Positions 48,182 to 58,549 of a stretch of 64,000 nt of DNA are shown here, one piece after another; the stretch's first letter is position 1, and each line of letters opens with the position of its first letter. The translations under genes were made by a program, and so were the position numbers. Where the stretch lies: assembly GCA_018340805.1 (NCBI GenBank), contig JACMZG010001913.1:4852099-4916098 (forward strand), read 5' to 3'. The stretch comes from Microvelia longipes (taxonomy: Eukaryota; Arthropoda; Insecta; Hemiptera; Veliidae). A model generated the notes under the pieces. That model saw only the letters and a program-made list of their open reading frames with translations, was not told the origin of the DNA and made no database searches.

Positions 48182-49373
48182 CTTTTTTTGAGGTACTACG
48201 TAATTGAGCACTTTATTGGACCGTTTTTTAGGATGAGAAGCCAATCATTATTGTTATAGGAAGTTATTAGTACTTTTCACCTCCGGAGGACATAATGAAT
48301 GTAAAAAAAACTCCTAGGACGTAAAAAGTAATTTATATATTGCCGCCATTACTGTAATGTACGTGTTAAAAAACAATCTGTGTTAAACCTTCATGAGTTT
48401 TCTTTAAAACGTTCATTTTGTTCATAGAGAAAAAGAGATTAAAATGTTTTTGTTTCTGTTTTTGTTCGTAGACTAATTTTTTTTCGTTTTTAAAGGTGTT
48501 CTAACTAATTGACAATTTAGTTAGCTAGTGTATCAATAGACAATAGTGAAGCTATGGATGAATTCAATGACGACGATAATATGGAGTTAATTGGATGTTT
48601 TTTTGTTTTTTTTTTCAATTAAGTATATAGCGCAGTTTATTTAATGAGTGCTACCTCAAAAAAAAAATAGTGTATGCCATCCGGCTGAGAATGTCTTTAT
48701 GTCTTGGCAATTTTTCCAAATTAAGTAAATCTAAATGCCGTGACATAAAGACACACTTCTCAGCCTTATGGCATAAATAACTATTTTTTGAGGTAGTGCG
48801 TAATTGAGCACTTTATTGGACCGTTTTTAGGATGAGAAGCCAATCATTATTGTACTAGGAGGTTATTTAGTACTTTTTCACCTCCGAGGACAATAATGAA
48901 TGTAAAAAAAACTCCTAGGACGTAAAAGTAATTCATATATTGCCGCCATTACTGTAATGTAGCGTGTTCAAAAAAACAATCTGTGTTAAATCCTCATGAG
49001 ATTTCTTTAAAAACGTTCATTTTGCTTCTGTTTTTGTTCGTAGACTAATTTTTTATTCGTTTTTAAAGGTGTTTTAATTGACAATTTGTTGTGTGTTTTA
49101 TTTGTTAAGCTTTTACATTTGAGTAAAGTGTGAAGCTATGGATGAATTCAATGACGACGATAATATGGAGTTAATTGGACGTTTGTTTTTTTTTCAATTA
49201 AGTATATAGCGCAATTTATTTAATGAGTGCTACTCAAAAAAAATAGTGTATGCCATTCGGCTGAGAATGTCTTTATGTCTTGGCAATTTTTCCCGACTCG
49301 CTTCGCTCGTCGGTAAATCTAATTGCCGTGACATAAAGACACACTTCTCAGCCTTATGGCATAAATAACTATT
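48182..49373 (+). mobile_element. Two composite foldback repeats (B1-B2) head to tail
   Basis: Complete B1-B2 units at about 48182-48780 and 48783-49373 directly abut, joined through CATAACTATTTTTT-GAGGTAG-type sequence. In the first unit the CGAAGCGAG core of B2 is deleted. Both keep the MDEFNDDDNMELIG-type start (about 48553 and 49138). They lie within the TIR element at 47945-50167. Confidence 0.75.
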
Positions 49374-50229
49374 TTCGTAAATAAAATCATAAAAAGGCAA
49401 CACTGGTTGTAAATATTTGTAACCTCGCGTCGCTTTTATTTCCCTCATTGTGCATATTTATCTGTTCGAGTTCGTTTCGTTCCATTCCAATCTGTTTAAT
49501 TCATCCAATTATTGCAGAGTTGTTATATGATCTGAGTGCCTATATTTGACGCATGGACATTGATGTATTCTTCAAGCATTTCTTGCTATTTGAGTACAGC
49601 GCAGGGTCTGGGGTCTGTCAACCAAAAGACAGCATTTTTTTCGAAAATGCCACGTCTTTCGATAGATGACAGTCTTGATTTTTTTAAGTCATGAATGTAA
49701 TTGTGTCATATTATTTTTATAATATGAAACAATACGCTTTCAATTATACAAACATGACACAAAAAAGCAGTTTATTTTGGAAGAAAGTAATTATAGCTGA
49801 CAATTGATTAAAATCGTCAAACTTTTATCATAGAACTATTATGATCCATTGCATTACGTAATCAACAACTTTAACTCCACTTAATTCATACTTCCCGAAC
49901 AAATTTAATGCAACACTTAGATAAATTTATAAGATACAACAATATTCCTACTTAAAAAGTAAATAAATAATTTTTAAAAATAAAAAAATACGATATCAAA
50001 TAAAAACAAATAATAAAATTCAAAACATAACCTGACTTTCAGTGTTGCCAGAGTAGGGATTTTTTTTGTTACTTAAAAGAAGGGATTTTTTTATTTAAAA
50101 ATGAGGGTTGAAAGCATTGAGATTTTGGCGGGGTGTCAATTGATTTTAGCCGTGTGTCGTATTATAATAATATATAATACTATATAAACATATAAAGTTA
50201 CTATACGGATAATGTTTAAATTGTTATCT

Positions 50230-50960
50230 ATATGCAAACAGTAATCTCTTAGTCTTGATCCCCCAATTATTCTAAGTATTTTTTCTGCTTAACTAACAGG
50301 TTTTCCATATTAACATGCCCCAATATAATAACACTATAATTAATCCTACTTTCAACCATAGCGTGATAAACCCGACTAATGCTTCATTGGCAAAATACTT
50401 TTCAAGCTTACTAAATTTGTTTCTTCAAATTCTATATGCTGATTCCAAGACATTTTTAAATCTCTGTTGATTCCTTATAAGTTAATTCAATTATTTATTC
50501 GTGAGATTTTCAAAGCCCAAGTTGATTAGTTTTATCTTGATTCAGCATAGAACTGTTGGCGGTCATCCACTCTTATACTGTGGCTAAACTTGCCTTTGCT
50601 GCATCATACAGTATTTTACTATCTTCATGCATATGCACCAAATTTTCATCATCTGAATCCGCAATTTCATCTTATTTTACAGTCTCAGGACTAAGCTCAG
50701 CTTTGTTTTTTAAATATAAGTTTAAATCACTGCTATCAATAGCATATAGAATACAACCTATATTTGAGCTTTGCATGGAGCTTCCTTCCACATCCATGAC
50801 ACCAGATTATTCACCATTATAAACAACAAACTGTTTTCAACCCGACGTGAAGTCTTTAATCCATTACACAGCATTTCCCTGGATATTAATATTTTATATT
50901 ATTTCAATAATATTTGAGGAGGTACTTTATCAAATGCTTAAGATTGAAGACAACTTGTTA
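50230..50960 (-). pseudogene. Decayed LINE fragment, reverse transcriptase thumb region
   Basis: The minus-strand translation is broken but gives a WG-containing thumb-like segment (LLYWGML / GHVNMENLLVKQKK) like that of the LINE at 31.7-33.7 kb. No long open frame survives. Orientation is the same as the other LINE remnants. It may once have been continuous with the LINE 3' ends seen elsewhere, but it is too decayed to assign a family. Confidence 0.5.
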
Positions 50961-51054
50961 TAAACTCTTGTTTCTTATCTTCAATGCTCTCTATAATTTT
51001 ATATAAATGAAAAACAATGACTTTAATTCTATAATTTCGTAAGCTATACAATTA

Positions 51055-51096
51055 AGCTATGGCCATTTCACCCAACACTGTGGGCATCATCAGGCT
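51055..51096 (-). ncRNA. Hammerhead-ribozyme-like motif, mirror copy
   Basis: This is the complement of the motif at 51271-51312, in the other arm of the palindrome. CTGATGA is at 51093-51087 and stem I is AGC/GCT at 51096-51094 with 51057-51055. All core bases are retained. Confidence 0.6.
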
Positions 51097-51270
51097 AATA
51101 AACTAAACACTACATTAACAACTAGAAATCACAGAAAACAAATAAAGCACATATACATAAGACTAGAATAAATAAATAAAAAATCACATCTTTATTTATT
51201 CTAGTCTTATGTATATGTGCTTTATTTGTTTTCTGTGATTTCTAGTTGTTAATGTAGTGTTTAGTTTATT

Positions 51271-51312
51271 AGCCTGATGATGCCCACAGTGTTGGGTGAA
51301 ATGGCCATAGCT
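51271..51312 (+). ncRNA. Hammerhead-ribozyme-like motif
   Basis: Stem I is AGC/GCT (51271-51273 with 51310-51312). The core is CTGATGA (51274-51280), with an extra T before stem II, GCCCA/TGGGT (51282-51286 with 51293-51297). Then come GAAA (51298-51301), a palindromic minimal stem III ATGGCCAT (51301-51308) and the cleavage-position A. The extra T between the core and stem II departs from the classical consensus; otherwise all core bases are present. Such minimal hammerheads are known in Penelope-like terminal repeats. Confidence 0.65.
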
Positions 51313-51483
51313 TAATTTTATAGCTTACGAAATTATAGAATTAAAGTCATTGTTTTTAATTTATATAAAATGTGTGAATTCTATAAACTTAAAAGTGAGA
51401 CTAAGGATAAATTACTCTCTATAATGCTAAACAATAGATAAACATCACGTGACTTAATGCTTTAGTCAAAGGTTATTTAAAAT

Positions 51484-51592
51484 AAAGACATTGTGACCGC
51501 GCTGTGGCCGCTCGAAACCTCCCAGGCCAAAAGCTTGGTTAGCGAAGGCAGCATTAGAAAATTCGCTTATTACGGCACCAAGAAAAATGTGT
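51484..51592 (+). other. GC-richer coding-like island with a possible splice donor
   Basis: The frame encodes VTALWPLETSQAKSLVSEGS then IRKFAYYGTKKNVL, before TTAG-GTAATA, which could be a donor. GC content is well above the flanks. No acceptor or partner exon was found, and the longer frame to 51840 becomes AT-rich low-complexity text. It may be an exon of an unseen gene or a fragment of a mobile element. Confidence 0.25.
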
Positions 51593-51879
51593 TAGGTAAT
51601 AGAAAAACTCCAACAGAGTCGACTTATATAAAATCTGTAAAAACCAGTGTTCCGGAGTATAAATTTTCTATTTTTTTATTATTATTTTACGGTCGGAACT
51701 TTTTTTCTCTGGGCAAACGGAAAGTAAATTTCCGCTCTCTAATGGAACGGAAAACTCCTTTGTTTTTTTCCAAAACTTCGTACCTTGAAATTGATTTTTT
51801 GAAAATAAATAAAAAATCTGTTCTTATACTACACACATGAGTTTCTTTCAGATCATAACATGCATTTCTGGTTCTACTA

Positions 51880-52145
51880 AAACTTATTCATAACATGTAT
51901 TGATAGATCTCTAATGATATTTTTTCATAACATGTATTTATGTCTCTACTGGAACTTATTCATAACATGTATTGATAGATCTCTAATGATAATTTTTTAT
52001 AACATTTATTTATTGCTCTAATAAAACTTATTCATAACATGTATTGATAGATCTCAAATGATAAATTTTCATAACATGTATTGATAGATCTCTAATGATA
52101 ATTTTTCATAAGATGTATTTATGTCTCTACTAACACTTTTCATAA
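51880..52145. repeat. Tandem repeat around CATAACATGTATTGATAGATC
   Basis: Five to seven irregular units of 50-70 bp built from TTCATAACATGTATT and GATAGATCTCTAATGATA. Confidence 0.75.
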
Positions 52146-52229
52146 CATGTATACATGATTCTGCTGACACTTTATCACATTTATTTTCAGCTCTACAAAC
52201 AATAATTGATCAAATTATTTTTTTCATGA

Positions 52230-52472
52230 CTCTTTTTGTAACTTTTCACTTTTCCTCACCTACTAACGTAGGTATGAGGAAAAGTGTTGTGTTCTCTAAA
52301 AAAAAATTACAGCATAGTTACATCATAATTACCGGGTTTAGATATTTCCATGACGTTCTTATTGGTTATCACCATGCTGTCTGTGAGAGTGTGTGTATGT
52401 GTATGTCTGTCTGTGTGATGCATACCTCTCGCTATGCTTACACTAATGTGTCAAGATTTGGCAAAAATTATA
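52230..52472 (+). repeat. Dispersed repeat C, partial copy split by the hAT element
   Basis: This includes CTACTAACGTAGGTATGAGG, ATTACCGGGTTTAGATATTT, a TGTGTGTATG-type tract and TTTAGAT, where the hAT element inserted. The copy resumes as CAAGTTGTGCTGCCCGGAAG after 53401. Confidence 0.55.
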
Positions 52473-52480
52473 CTTTAGAT

Positions 52481-53393
52481 CAGCCCTTCACAACCCTTGG
52501 GTCGCGAACAAAATTTTTGGGTCGCCAAATTTTTTATCATTAACTACAAAAAAATGACAAAGATTTATGTGAAAAGATAATTATAAGCAAATAACAAATT
52601 TGCTCAAGCAGATATTATTTTTAGAAATTGATAATAATTTAAACATGCGATAACAAAAGAAGCCGCGGCCAAAACATTTTTTAGAATTTTTTACCGACAG
52701 AGGCACCCGCCTTTAATCTAATTCTTGCTAACTGTGATGAATTGTTATACCTATAATACTGTTTTTAACAGTTTCTTATTACTTCTTTTAAAGGTTCGGG
52801 TTATTAAAATTACAATGTTCAATTATATGTGAATTTTATTCTAACAAACATCAACGTAGTTTAATATCGCGTACAAGTTTTTTAATTATAATTGTTCATC
52901 AGTTTATTTATTTTATAGTTTTGCGTTTTAATTAAAGTTGTGAAATGAATAAACAAAACACGACTTGACTTATTAGTGAAAAAACCAACAGCAACAAATT
53001 AGTCATTGATATGATACATATTTTATTTTTTATTCTTTTTTTTTTTGTTTACTATAATCATTATTTGATTTTTTCCTTTAAATAATAAATGCGCATTTTT
53101 ATATATAACAATGTTAATTTTATATTTAATTTAATTTTTTAATTTTTTTTATTTTATGCTATTATATTATATAATATACTTCTTTTGAACTCCAATTAGT
53201 GTGCAGTTTTTTATTTAAGTATAAAAACCTCATGAAAATTATGATTTGACGATGTCTGTAGGATCATAACTAGTTCGGCAATAAATAAAAACGCCTGCAA
53301 TTTTCAGGTTATGCAAAATAAATGAATTTGGGTCGCCAAACTTAAGAAAAGCATATTACAGGGTCGCTGTACTGAAAAGGTTGGGAAACGCTG
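52481..53393 (-). mobile_element. Second hAT-type element with 8-bp target duplication
   Basis: This is in opposite orientation to the copy at 575-1651: it starts CAGCCCTTCACAACC and ends GGTTGGGAAACGCTG. CTTTAGAT is duplicated at 52473-52480 and 53394-53401. It lies inside a copy of the dispersed 5S-linked repeat, whose sequence resumes after 53401. No coding capacity was seen. Confidence 0.85.
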
Positions 53394-53454
53394 CTTTAGA
53401 TCAAGTTGTGCTGCCCGGAAGAAAATAATTTTAAGTATACAACAACTTAGTTTA

Positions 53455-53800
53455 AATAAATAATAAATCTTTATTTCTAATAAATTTACAGAAGTAAACA
53501 ACAGAAAAAGTCAAACATGTTACATATTAAAATAATTCATATTTTTGCATTGAAGTATTCATCTAGGCTATAGAAGGCTTTGTCTGTTAAAATATTTTCT
53601 CCCTGAAAATGTTAAAAGTAAGATTTCTATCTGATACACTTAGTTTATTGAACAACTTGATTCCTAGAGATTTGTATCCCACATCTGACTTACTAAGTCT
53701 GTGATGTGGCACACTAATATTTCTATGAGATCTAGTTTTGTAGTTATGACTCATAGTTAAATAGTTACATTATCAACAGTATTGGTCTCCATAATTAGTA
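53455..53800 (-). mobile_element. LINE 3'-end fragment related to the element at 31.7-33.7 kb
   Basis: It begins with the same AATAAATCTTTATTT tail. It shares the block around CTGACTTACTAAGTCTGTGA (53.69 kb) with CTGACTTCTTAAGTCTATGA (31.95 kb). It is interrupted at 53767 by the Penelope-type insertion that has a 12-bp target duplication. Confidence 0.65.
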
Positions 53801-54958
53801 TAAGTTATGTGTTTGGGCGCTTAAGAGACAAAATGAAATTTAGATGTTATATTTAAACAACAATATTTTGCTCTTCATCACACAGAGCATTTTCAAGTTA
53901 TTAAAATCTACAAAAGAAAAACAGATAAACCATAATTACACTCAATAAAGTTATTACTAGAATAAAGATTAGAAAATACATATTATTTAAGTCATGCAGA
54001 GCTATTTGAAATAAATAATTATTAAATTAAAAAACTTACTAAAGTTAGGCTATATTAACTAATTAAGTCGAAAATTAAAAAGAAAAGATCAGGTCCAAAA
54101 ACCTAAAAAGTTAAAAATAAATTAGAAGAAAAGGAAAAGAAAAGTCAAATTAATGATAACAGTGCTAAAATATTAAATTCATTGAAAAATAATCAAAGAA
54201 AACTTACTGAGGTAAATGAAATCGAAATGCATATCAATAATTTCTATACATTTGTTGTAAAAGATCAAAAGAAAGACAAATGAGCATCCAAAATAATAAT
54301 TAAAAACAAGATTTCAAGAGAGTTAATTAATAACTAAATAATTTGTTGAATAACAGTTTCTCAGCTGAGGTTTAAAATTAATATGTCGGACACTTGATTT
54401 AATCTAGAACTCAGTCTTAGTAAATAGAAACATAATGATAAAAATACAAAACAAACTGGAAAAAAAGAAAAAAAAAAAAAAAGAAAAACAACAACCAGAA
54501 AAGGCTGTTTTAATTCAGGTTATTTAAAATACCTGCATAATACTTGTTCATATCCTTAGAGTCCTTCTTGAAATTAATATTATTATTTTCTTTGGATATA
54601 TGTAAGGCTTCTAGAAAACGTCTCTTGAAATTGTTGCTTTCCCGATCTACTATCTTAGTTCCCTCAAAATTAAATATATGGTTAAGTTCGTTTAACTTAG
54701 TAACTTACTAAACTTTAGTAAGTTTTTTAATTTAATAATTATTTATTTCAAATAGCTCTGCATGACTTAAATAATATGTATTTTCTAATCTTTATTCTAG
54801 TAATAACTTTATTGAGTGTAATTATGGTTTATCTGTTTTTCTTTTGTAGATTTGAAGAACATGAAAATGCTCTGTGTGATGAAGAGCGAAATATTGTTGT
54901 TTAAATATAACATCTAAAGCTTCATTTTGTCTCTTAAGCGCCCAAACACATAACTTAT
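53768..54958 (-). mobile_element. Penelope-like element with inverted terminal repeats and 12-bp target duplication
   Basis: GTTAAATAGTTA occurs at 53756-53767 and again at 54959-54970. Inside, near-identical 248-bp repeats at 53800-54047 and 54710-54959 are inverted. Between them the minus strand encodes a GIY-YIG-like endonuclease tail (54510-54704). Inverted or direct long terminal repeats and target duplications of about this size are known for Penelope-like elements. The core reverse transcriptase is absent. Confidence 0.75.
54510..54704 (-). pseudogene. Penelope-like endonuclease C-terminal fragment
   Basis: The minus-strand frame reads ...NHIFNFEGTKIVDRESNNFK, RRFLEALHISKENNNINFKK, DSKDMNKYYAGILNNLN and stops at 54512-54510. 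The pattern F-x-x-x-x-I-(V/L)-x-x-E-x-N-(Y/F)-x-x-R-x-F-L-E-x-x-x-I is the tail of the GIY-YIG endonuclease in Penelope-like proteins, including the conserved catalytic-region Glu. The catalytic GIY-YIG pair itself would lie upstream and is missing. The fragment is enclosed by the inverted terminal repeats. Confidence 0.65.
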
Positions 54959-55768
54959 GTTAAATAGTTAGTTTTCCGAGTCTTCAAAATTAAATCGATC
55001 GATAAAATTTGATCGATCGAGATAAAATTCGTCTCAAATATACATTTATATGTACTCATTGAATCCACAAAATTTCATTATAATATAAATCGTTATAACT
55101 TGACGTACTATAACTTTTTTTCTGCTCTTTGAAGATCGACACAGCGTCAGACAGGGAGAATTAGTGAGGAAGTTATAATGAATTAGTGAGGAAGTTTCTC
55201 ATTTATTCAATTTTTGGTGTGCATGTCATTGACAAACATACATATTTTTTGGTGGGACTTGCAAAATTTTGTTTTCGTCGTCAAAATCATAACATTTTAC
55301 CGCATGAAATTTAAATTCACAAATCTTGTGATACGTTTATAAAATAGTGTGATAATGTTCTTATAAAGAACTATACTAATAAGAAACTAGGCAGCTAAAT
55401 GAAACGTGAATGCAGTATTACTTGTATTATTTGATGGAATGCTAATGTGTAGTGTTACTTCTCTAAGCTTGAATTATCTTAAATCTATAATACCCTATTA
55501 TAGGTATTTGATGACTAAGAATTCTGAGGTTGAGCGTACTGAAACCATGGTAATATCAGCTTAAGCTTGTGATAATCATGAATTACTGAGGACGAGTGAA
55601 GCGAGTCCTTTGTCTTTATATCTTTACCTATGGATAACCACATTATTTTGAGATCTAGTATAGCGAGACCAAAGTAATCCATTAGGCTTTAGAGAATCAT
55701 GACCTTCTGAGGAATAGCGAAGCGATTCCGATATCATTACACCCAAGACTATAGTGTATCACTTTAAT

Positions 55769-55997
55769 GAAGAACTAAGGTGAGCGTTATAAAAATAAAA
55801 GTAGGAAGATAAATAAAAGAGGAAGAAGTCTCTTCACAAGATAGACTCAGAGTCTATCTTTTATATCTGATCTGTAAGACTCATCTATCACCCTCTTCTT
55901 TATTCAACGGCTAGCACTGATGATGACCTCTTGTTAGGTTGAAAGCACTTTGCTATAAAGAAATATATTATTGTGGAGAGACTTCTTCCTCTTTTAT
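55769..55997 (+). mobile_element. 229-bp element with TIRs, hammerhead-like core and 12-bp target duplication
   Basis: TATCACTTTAAT is repeated exactly at 55757-55768 and 55998-56009. Internal inverted repeats TAAAAGAGGAAGAAGTCTCT and its complement surround a hammerhead-like motif at 55917-55955. No ORF. It looks like a mobilised Penelope-type terminal repeat. Confidence 0.7.
55917..55957 (+). ncRNA. Hammerhead-ribozyme-like motif with a true stem III
   Basis: Core CTGATGA (55917-55923), extra T, stem II GACCT/AGGTT (55925-55929 with 55936-55940), GAAA (55941-55944), stem III GCA/TGC closed by CTT (55945-55953), T and A at the 16.1 and 17 positions. Stem I is weak, which leaves activity uncertain. 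Confidence 0.55.
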
Positions 55998-56074
55998 TAT
56001 CACTTTAATCTTAAGCCAAGCACAGCGAGACCGAAGTAATAATAAACTTGACTTTAAATAACCATTCTTCAGGC

Positions 56075-56565
56075 TTTTTTAGCGCCCTGGTGAGATAGAC
56101 GTAACGAAACAGAGTGGGACATGACATTATGTAGAGTCATCAATGATGACGAATGTCGAATGATGGAACAGTTCCCAGATGTAGCATTGCTTTCTGCTTG
56201 TTACATTTCCTTGGTATCTCTCGCACAATTATATTGTGTCAAATATTCATGTTTTGCAAAACTCGGTAGTACCAAATGATATATGTTTTGCTTCCCATGC
56301 ATGATGGCGGTAAGAGAGCACCGCTCGTCTCTGGTTAATACTTCACATTATATTCTTCGGAATTAATTGAAGGTCAGAGTGAGTTCAGGCTCTGTCGGCG
56401 CCTTGATGAGTTAGATGTAACGAAACAGAGTGGGACATGACATTATGTCGAGCCATCAATGATGACGAATGTCCAATGATGGAACAGTTCCCAGATGTAG
56501 CATTGCTTTTTTCTTGTTACGTTTCCTAGGTGTCACGCACAATTATATTGTGTCAACCATTATTG
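56075..56565 (+). repeat. Dispersed repeat D, two tandemly spaced copies
   Basis: Copies at about 56075-56260 and 56370-56565 share TAACGAAACAGAGTGGGACA and GATGGAACAGTTCCCAGATG and end in CACAATTATATTGTGTCAA. About 110 bp of unrelated sequence separates them. Confidence 0.7.
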
Positions 56566-56909
56566 TTAAGGTGTTATTGGGTGCATGTTGGTGGTAAAGT
56601 TTTTGAGAGCACGGTGTTTAATTGTTGTGCGTGTCTAGTCGTAAAATAAAAAAAGTAAATTTATTTAAATTTACTTATTACGTTGATGTGAACTGAAGCA
56701 GTAAGATACAACGATCTATAAACTTCGTAAAGCTCTTAGACAATTAGTTATTATTACTCTTCAAGTGAGAAAGTTTTAAGCACCTTTTAACGAAGTTTGT
56801 TTTAAACTTAGCTGTATACTTCAACTTTAAAACACTAAAGCATTTCACATGCTTTAGTTTAAAATGTTTATACATATACTAAGGATATTTCAACAAGGTT
56901 ACGTACCAA

Positions 56910-57258
56910 AATTGGAAACACAGGTTGGACTGTAAAAAACGGAACACAGGTTGGACTGTAAAACACGGAACTCAGGTTGGACTGGAAAAAAACGGAACAC
57001 AGGTTGGACTGTAAAAAACGGAACACAGGTTGGACTGTAAAAAACGGAACACAGGTTGGACTGTAAAAAACGGAACACAGGTTGGACTGGAAAAAACGGA
57101 ACACAGGTTGGACTGGAAAAAACGGAACACAGATTGGACTGTAAAACACGGAACACAGGTCGGACTGGAAAAAAACGGAACACAGGTTGGACTGTAAAAC
57201 ACGGAACACAGGTCGGACTGTAAAACACAGAACACAGGTCGGACTGTAAAACACGGAA
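56910..57258. repeat. Minisatellite of about 26 bp, 13 copies
   Basis: Unit CGGAACACAGGTTGGACTGT plus AAAAAA, with A-run length changes. Cys/Pro-rich minus-strand frames across it are artefacts. Confidence 0.9.
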
Positions 57259-58119
57259 CCGCGAGACTGCTATGGCTAAATGTGCCCTCTATTCAGTGAC
57301 TATTAGCCTCAACTCTGATCCTCCTTTTTCCTTGATGTTCTGTTTTTTTGCTATTTTAAACATTAATTAACTTTCCTTTATACTTTTCTTAACCTTAAAT
57401 TTCCATGCAAATTTTGCTTACTGTATCATTTTTAACGATCAGTGTCTAAAACATTTTTTGTTATAAATATAATCAATACAACTCTATTGCTCGTAAAGAT
57501 GGTAATTATGTATGGTAATTACCTATATATTACTGGTAAGAATTAATTTACTGTACTGTAAATAACCAGTGTAACATCCAACCCGACAGTGTCAACATGT
57601 GGGGGATGTATGTAACATCCCCCAGTGTCATCTTCGTATAACATCCAAACCTTATAATCGTTTTTTGAGTGTAATGTTTCAAACAAGACTGACGGATAAA
57701 ATTCATGCTATATTTAAAAATGCCTAGTAACATTTTAAAATTTTCTTAAAGTAAATCTATATAGTTTAAATTTATTAAGTTAAAATTTATTGCAGCATAA
57801 AATAAACTTTAAATAAAAGTCATAAACTCAAGATTTTTTTTTGTATCAGACTTTTTTATTTTTTCAAAATACATAAATTTACTTAGATCATAAAATTATT
57901 AACGAGATAAAGAAAAATAAATTTAATACTCTTTTTGTATTATTTGGAAGAAACTATTTCTCTATATAAAGCAGGCTGTTTATCTATGAACATATTATTA
58001 TTGAATATATTCCCTATGAACATATTATCTATGCGCATGTTACCTATGGACATACTACCTATGAACATATATCTATGAACATATAATCTTTGAACATATT
58101 ATCAATTATTCGAGTTGGG
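57259..58119. other. Receptor intron, AT-rich
   Basis: Only the short CTATGAACATATTAT repeat was recognised. Confidence 0.6.
57990..58100. repeat. Short irregular repeat of CTATGAACATATTAT
   Basis: About seven units of 14-17 bp. Confidence 0.7.
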
Positions 58120-58235
58120 CCTGACATTATGTCGAGCTCTCAATGATGACGAATGTCGAATGATGGAACATTTCCCAGATGTAGCATTGCATTTTGCTTG
58201 ATACATTTCCTAGATGTCTCTCGCACAATTTAGAT
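58120..58235 (+). repeat. Dispersed repeat D, truncated copy
   Basis: Starts within the family at GCCTGACATTATGTCGAG and ends TCTCTCGCACAATT. Confidence 0.65.
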
Positions 58236-58549
58236 ATAGACGAAAATACGCGAAAAAGTCCGTTTTTAGCGTGTTTTTTCATTTTTTACTCTATTGCTCC
58301 CAAACTAGGTAACGGAGCGAACATTGACTATGCTCCGCTTAAAAAATAGACTCTTCTGAACAATTTAATGCCAATAACATTAAATATACTTTTTAGAAAA
58401 GGCACTTAAGGCCCTTAGAAAATCTCCAAATAACCGAAAATTAAGCAAAATTAAAGATTTGTACGGTGTTTTGGCAATTAAAACATACACTGGTAGATGT
58501 CAGTATGTATGTGTGCATGTGGGTGTGTCTGTTTACATCATAGATCTTA

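Larger units (their letters stand above)
47945..50167. mobile_element. 2.2-kb TIR element carrying nested repeats
   Basis: Terminal inverted repeats TATAATACGACACACGGC and its complement at 50150-50167, continuing TAAAATCAATTG, enclose a LINE tail, two composite foldback repeats and AT-rich filler. No transposase was seen. The same ends bound the 180-bp element at 61499-61676. Confidence 0.65.
50997..51372. mobile_element. Palindromic Penelope-type terminal-repeat unit with a hammerhead-like motif on each strand
   Basis: Arms at about 50997-51183 and 51188-51372 are near-perfect complements. Each arm contains a CUGAUGA...GAAA core, so both strands would transcribe a hammerhead-like fold. No ORF. 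Confidence 0.75.

Noticed and set aside
56868..57254. Cys/Pro-rich minus-strand repeat protein
   Set aside because: All three frames are open across the 26-bp array; no start context or flanking unique coding sequence.
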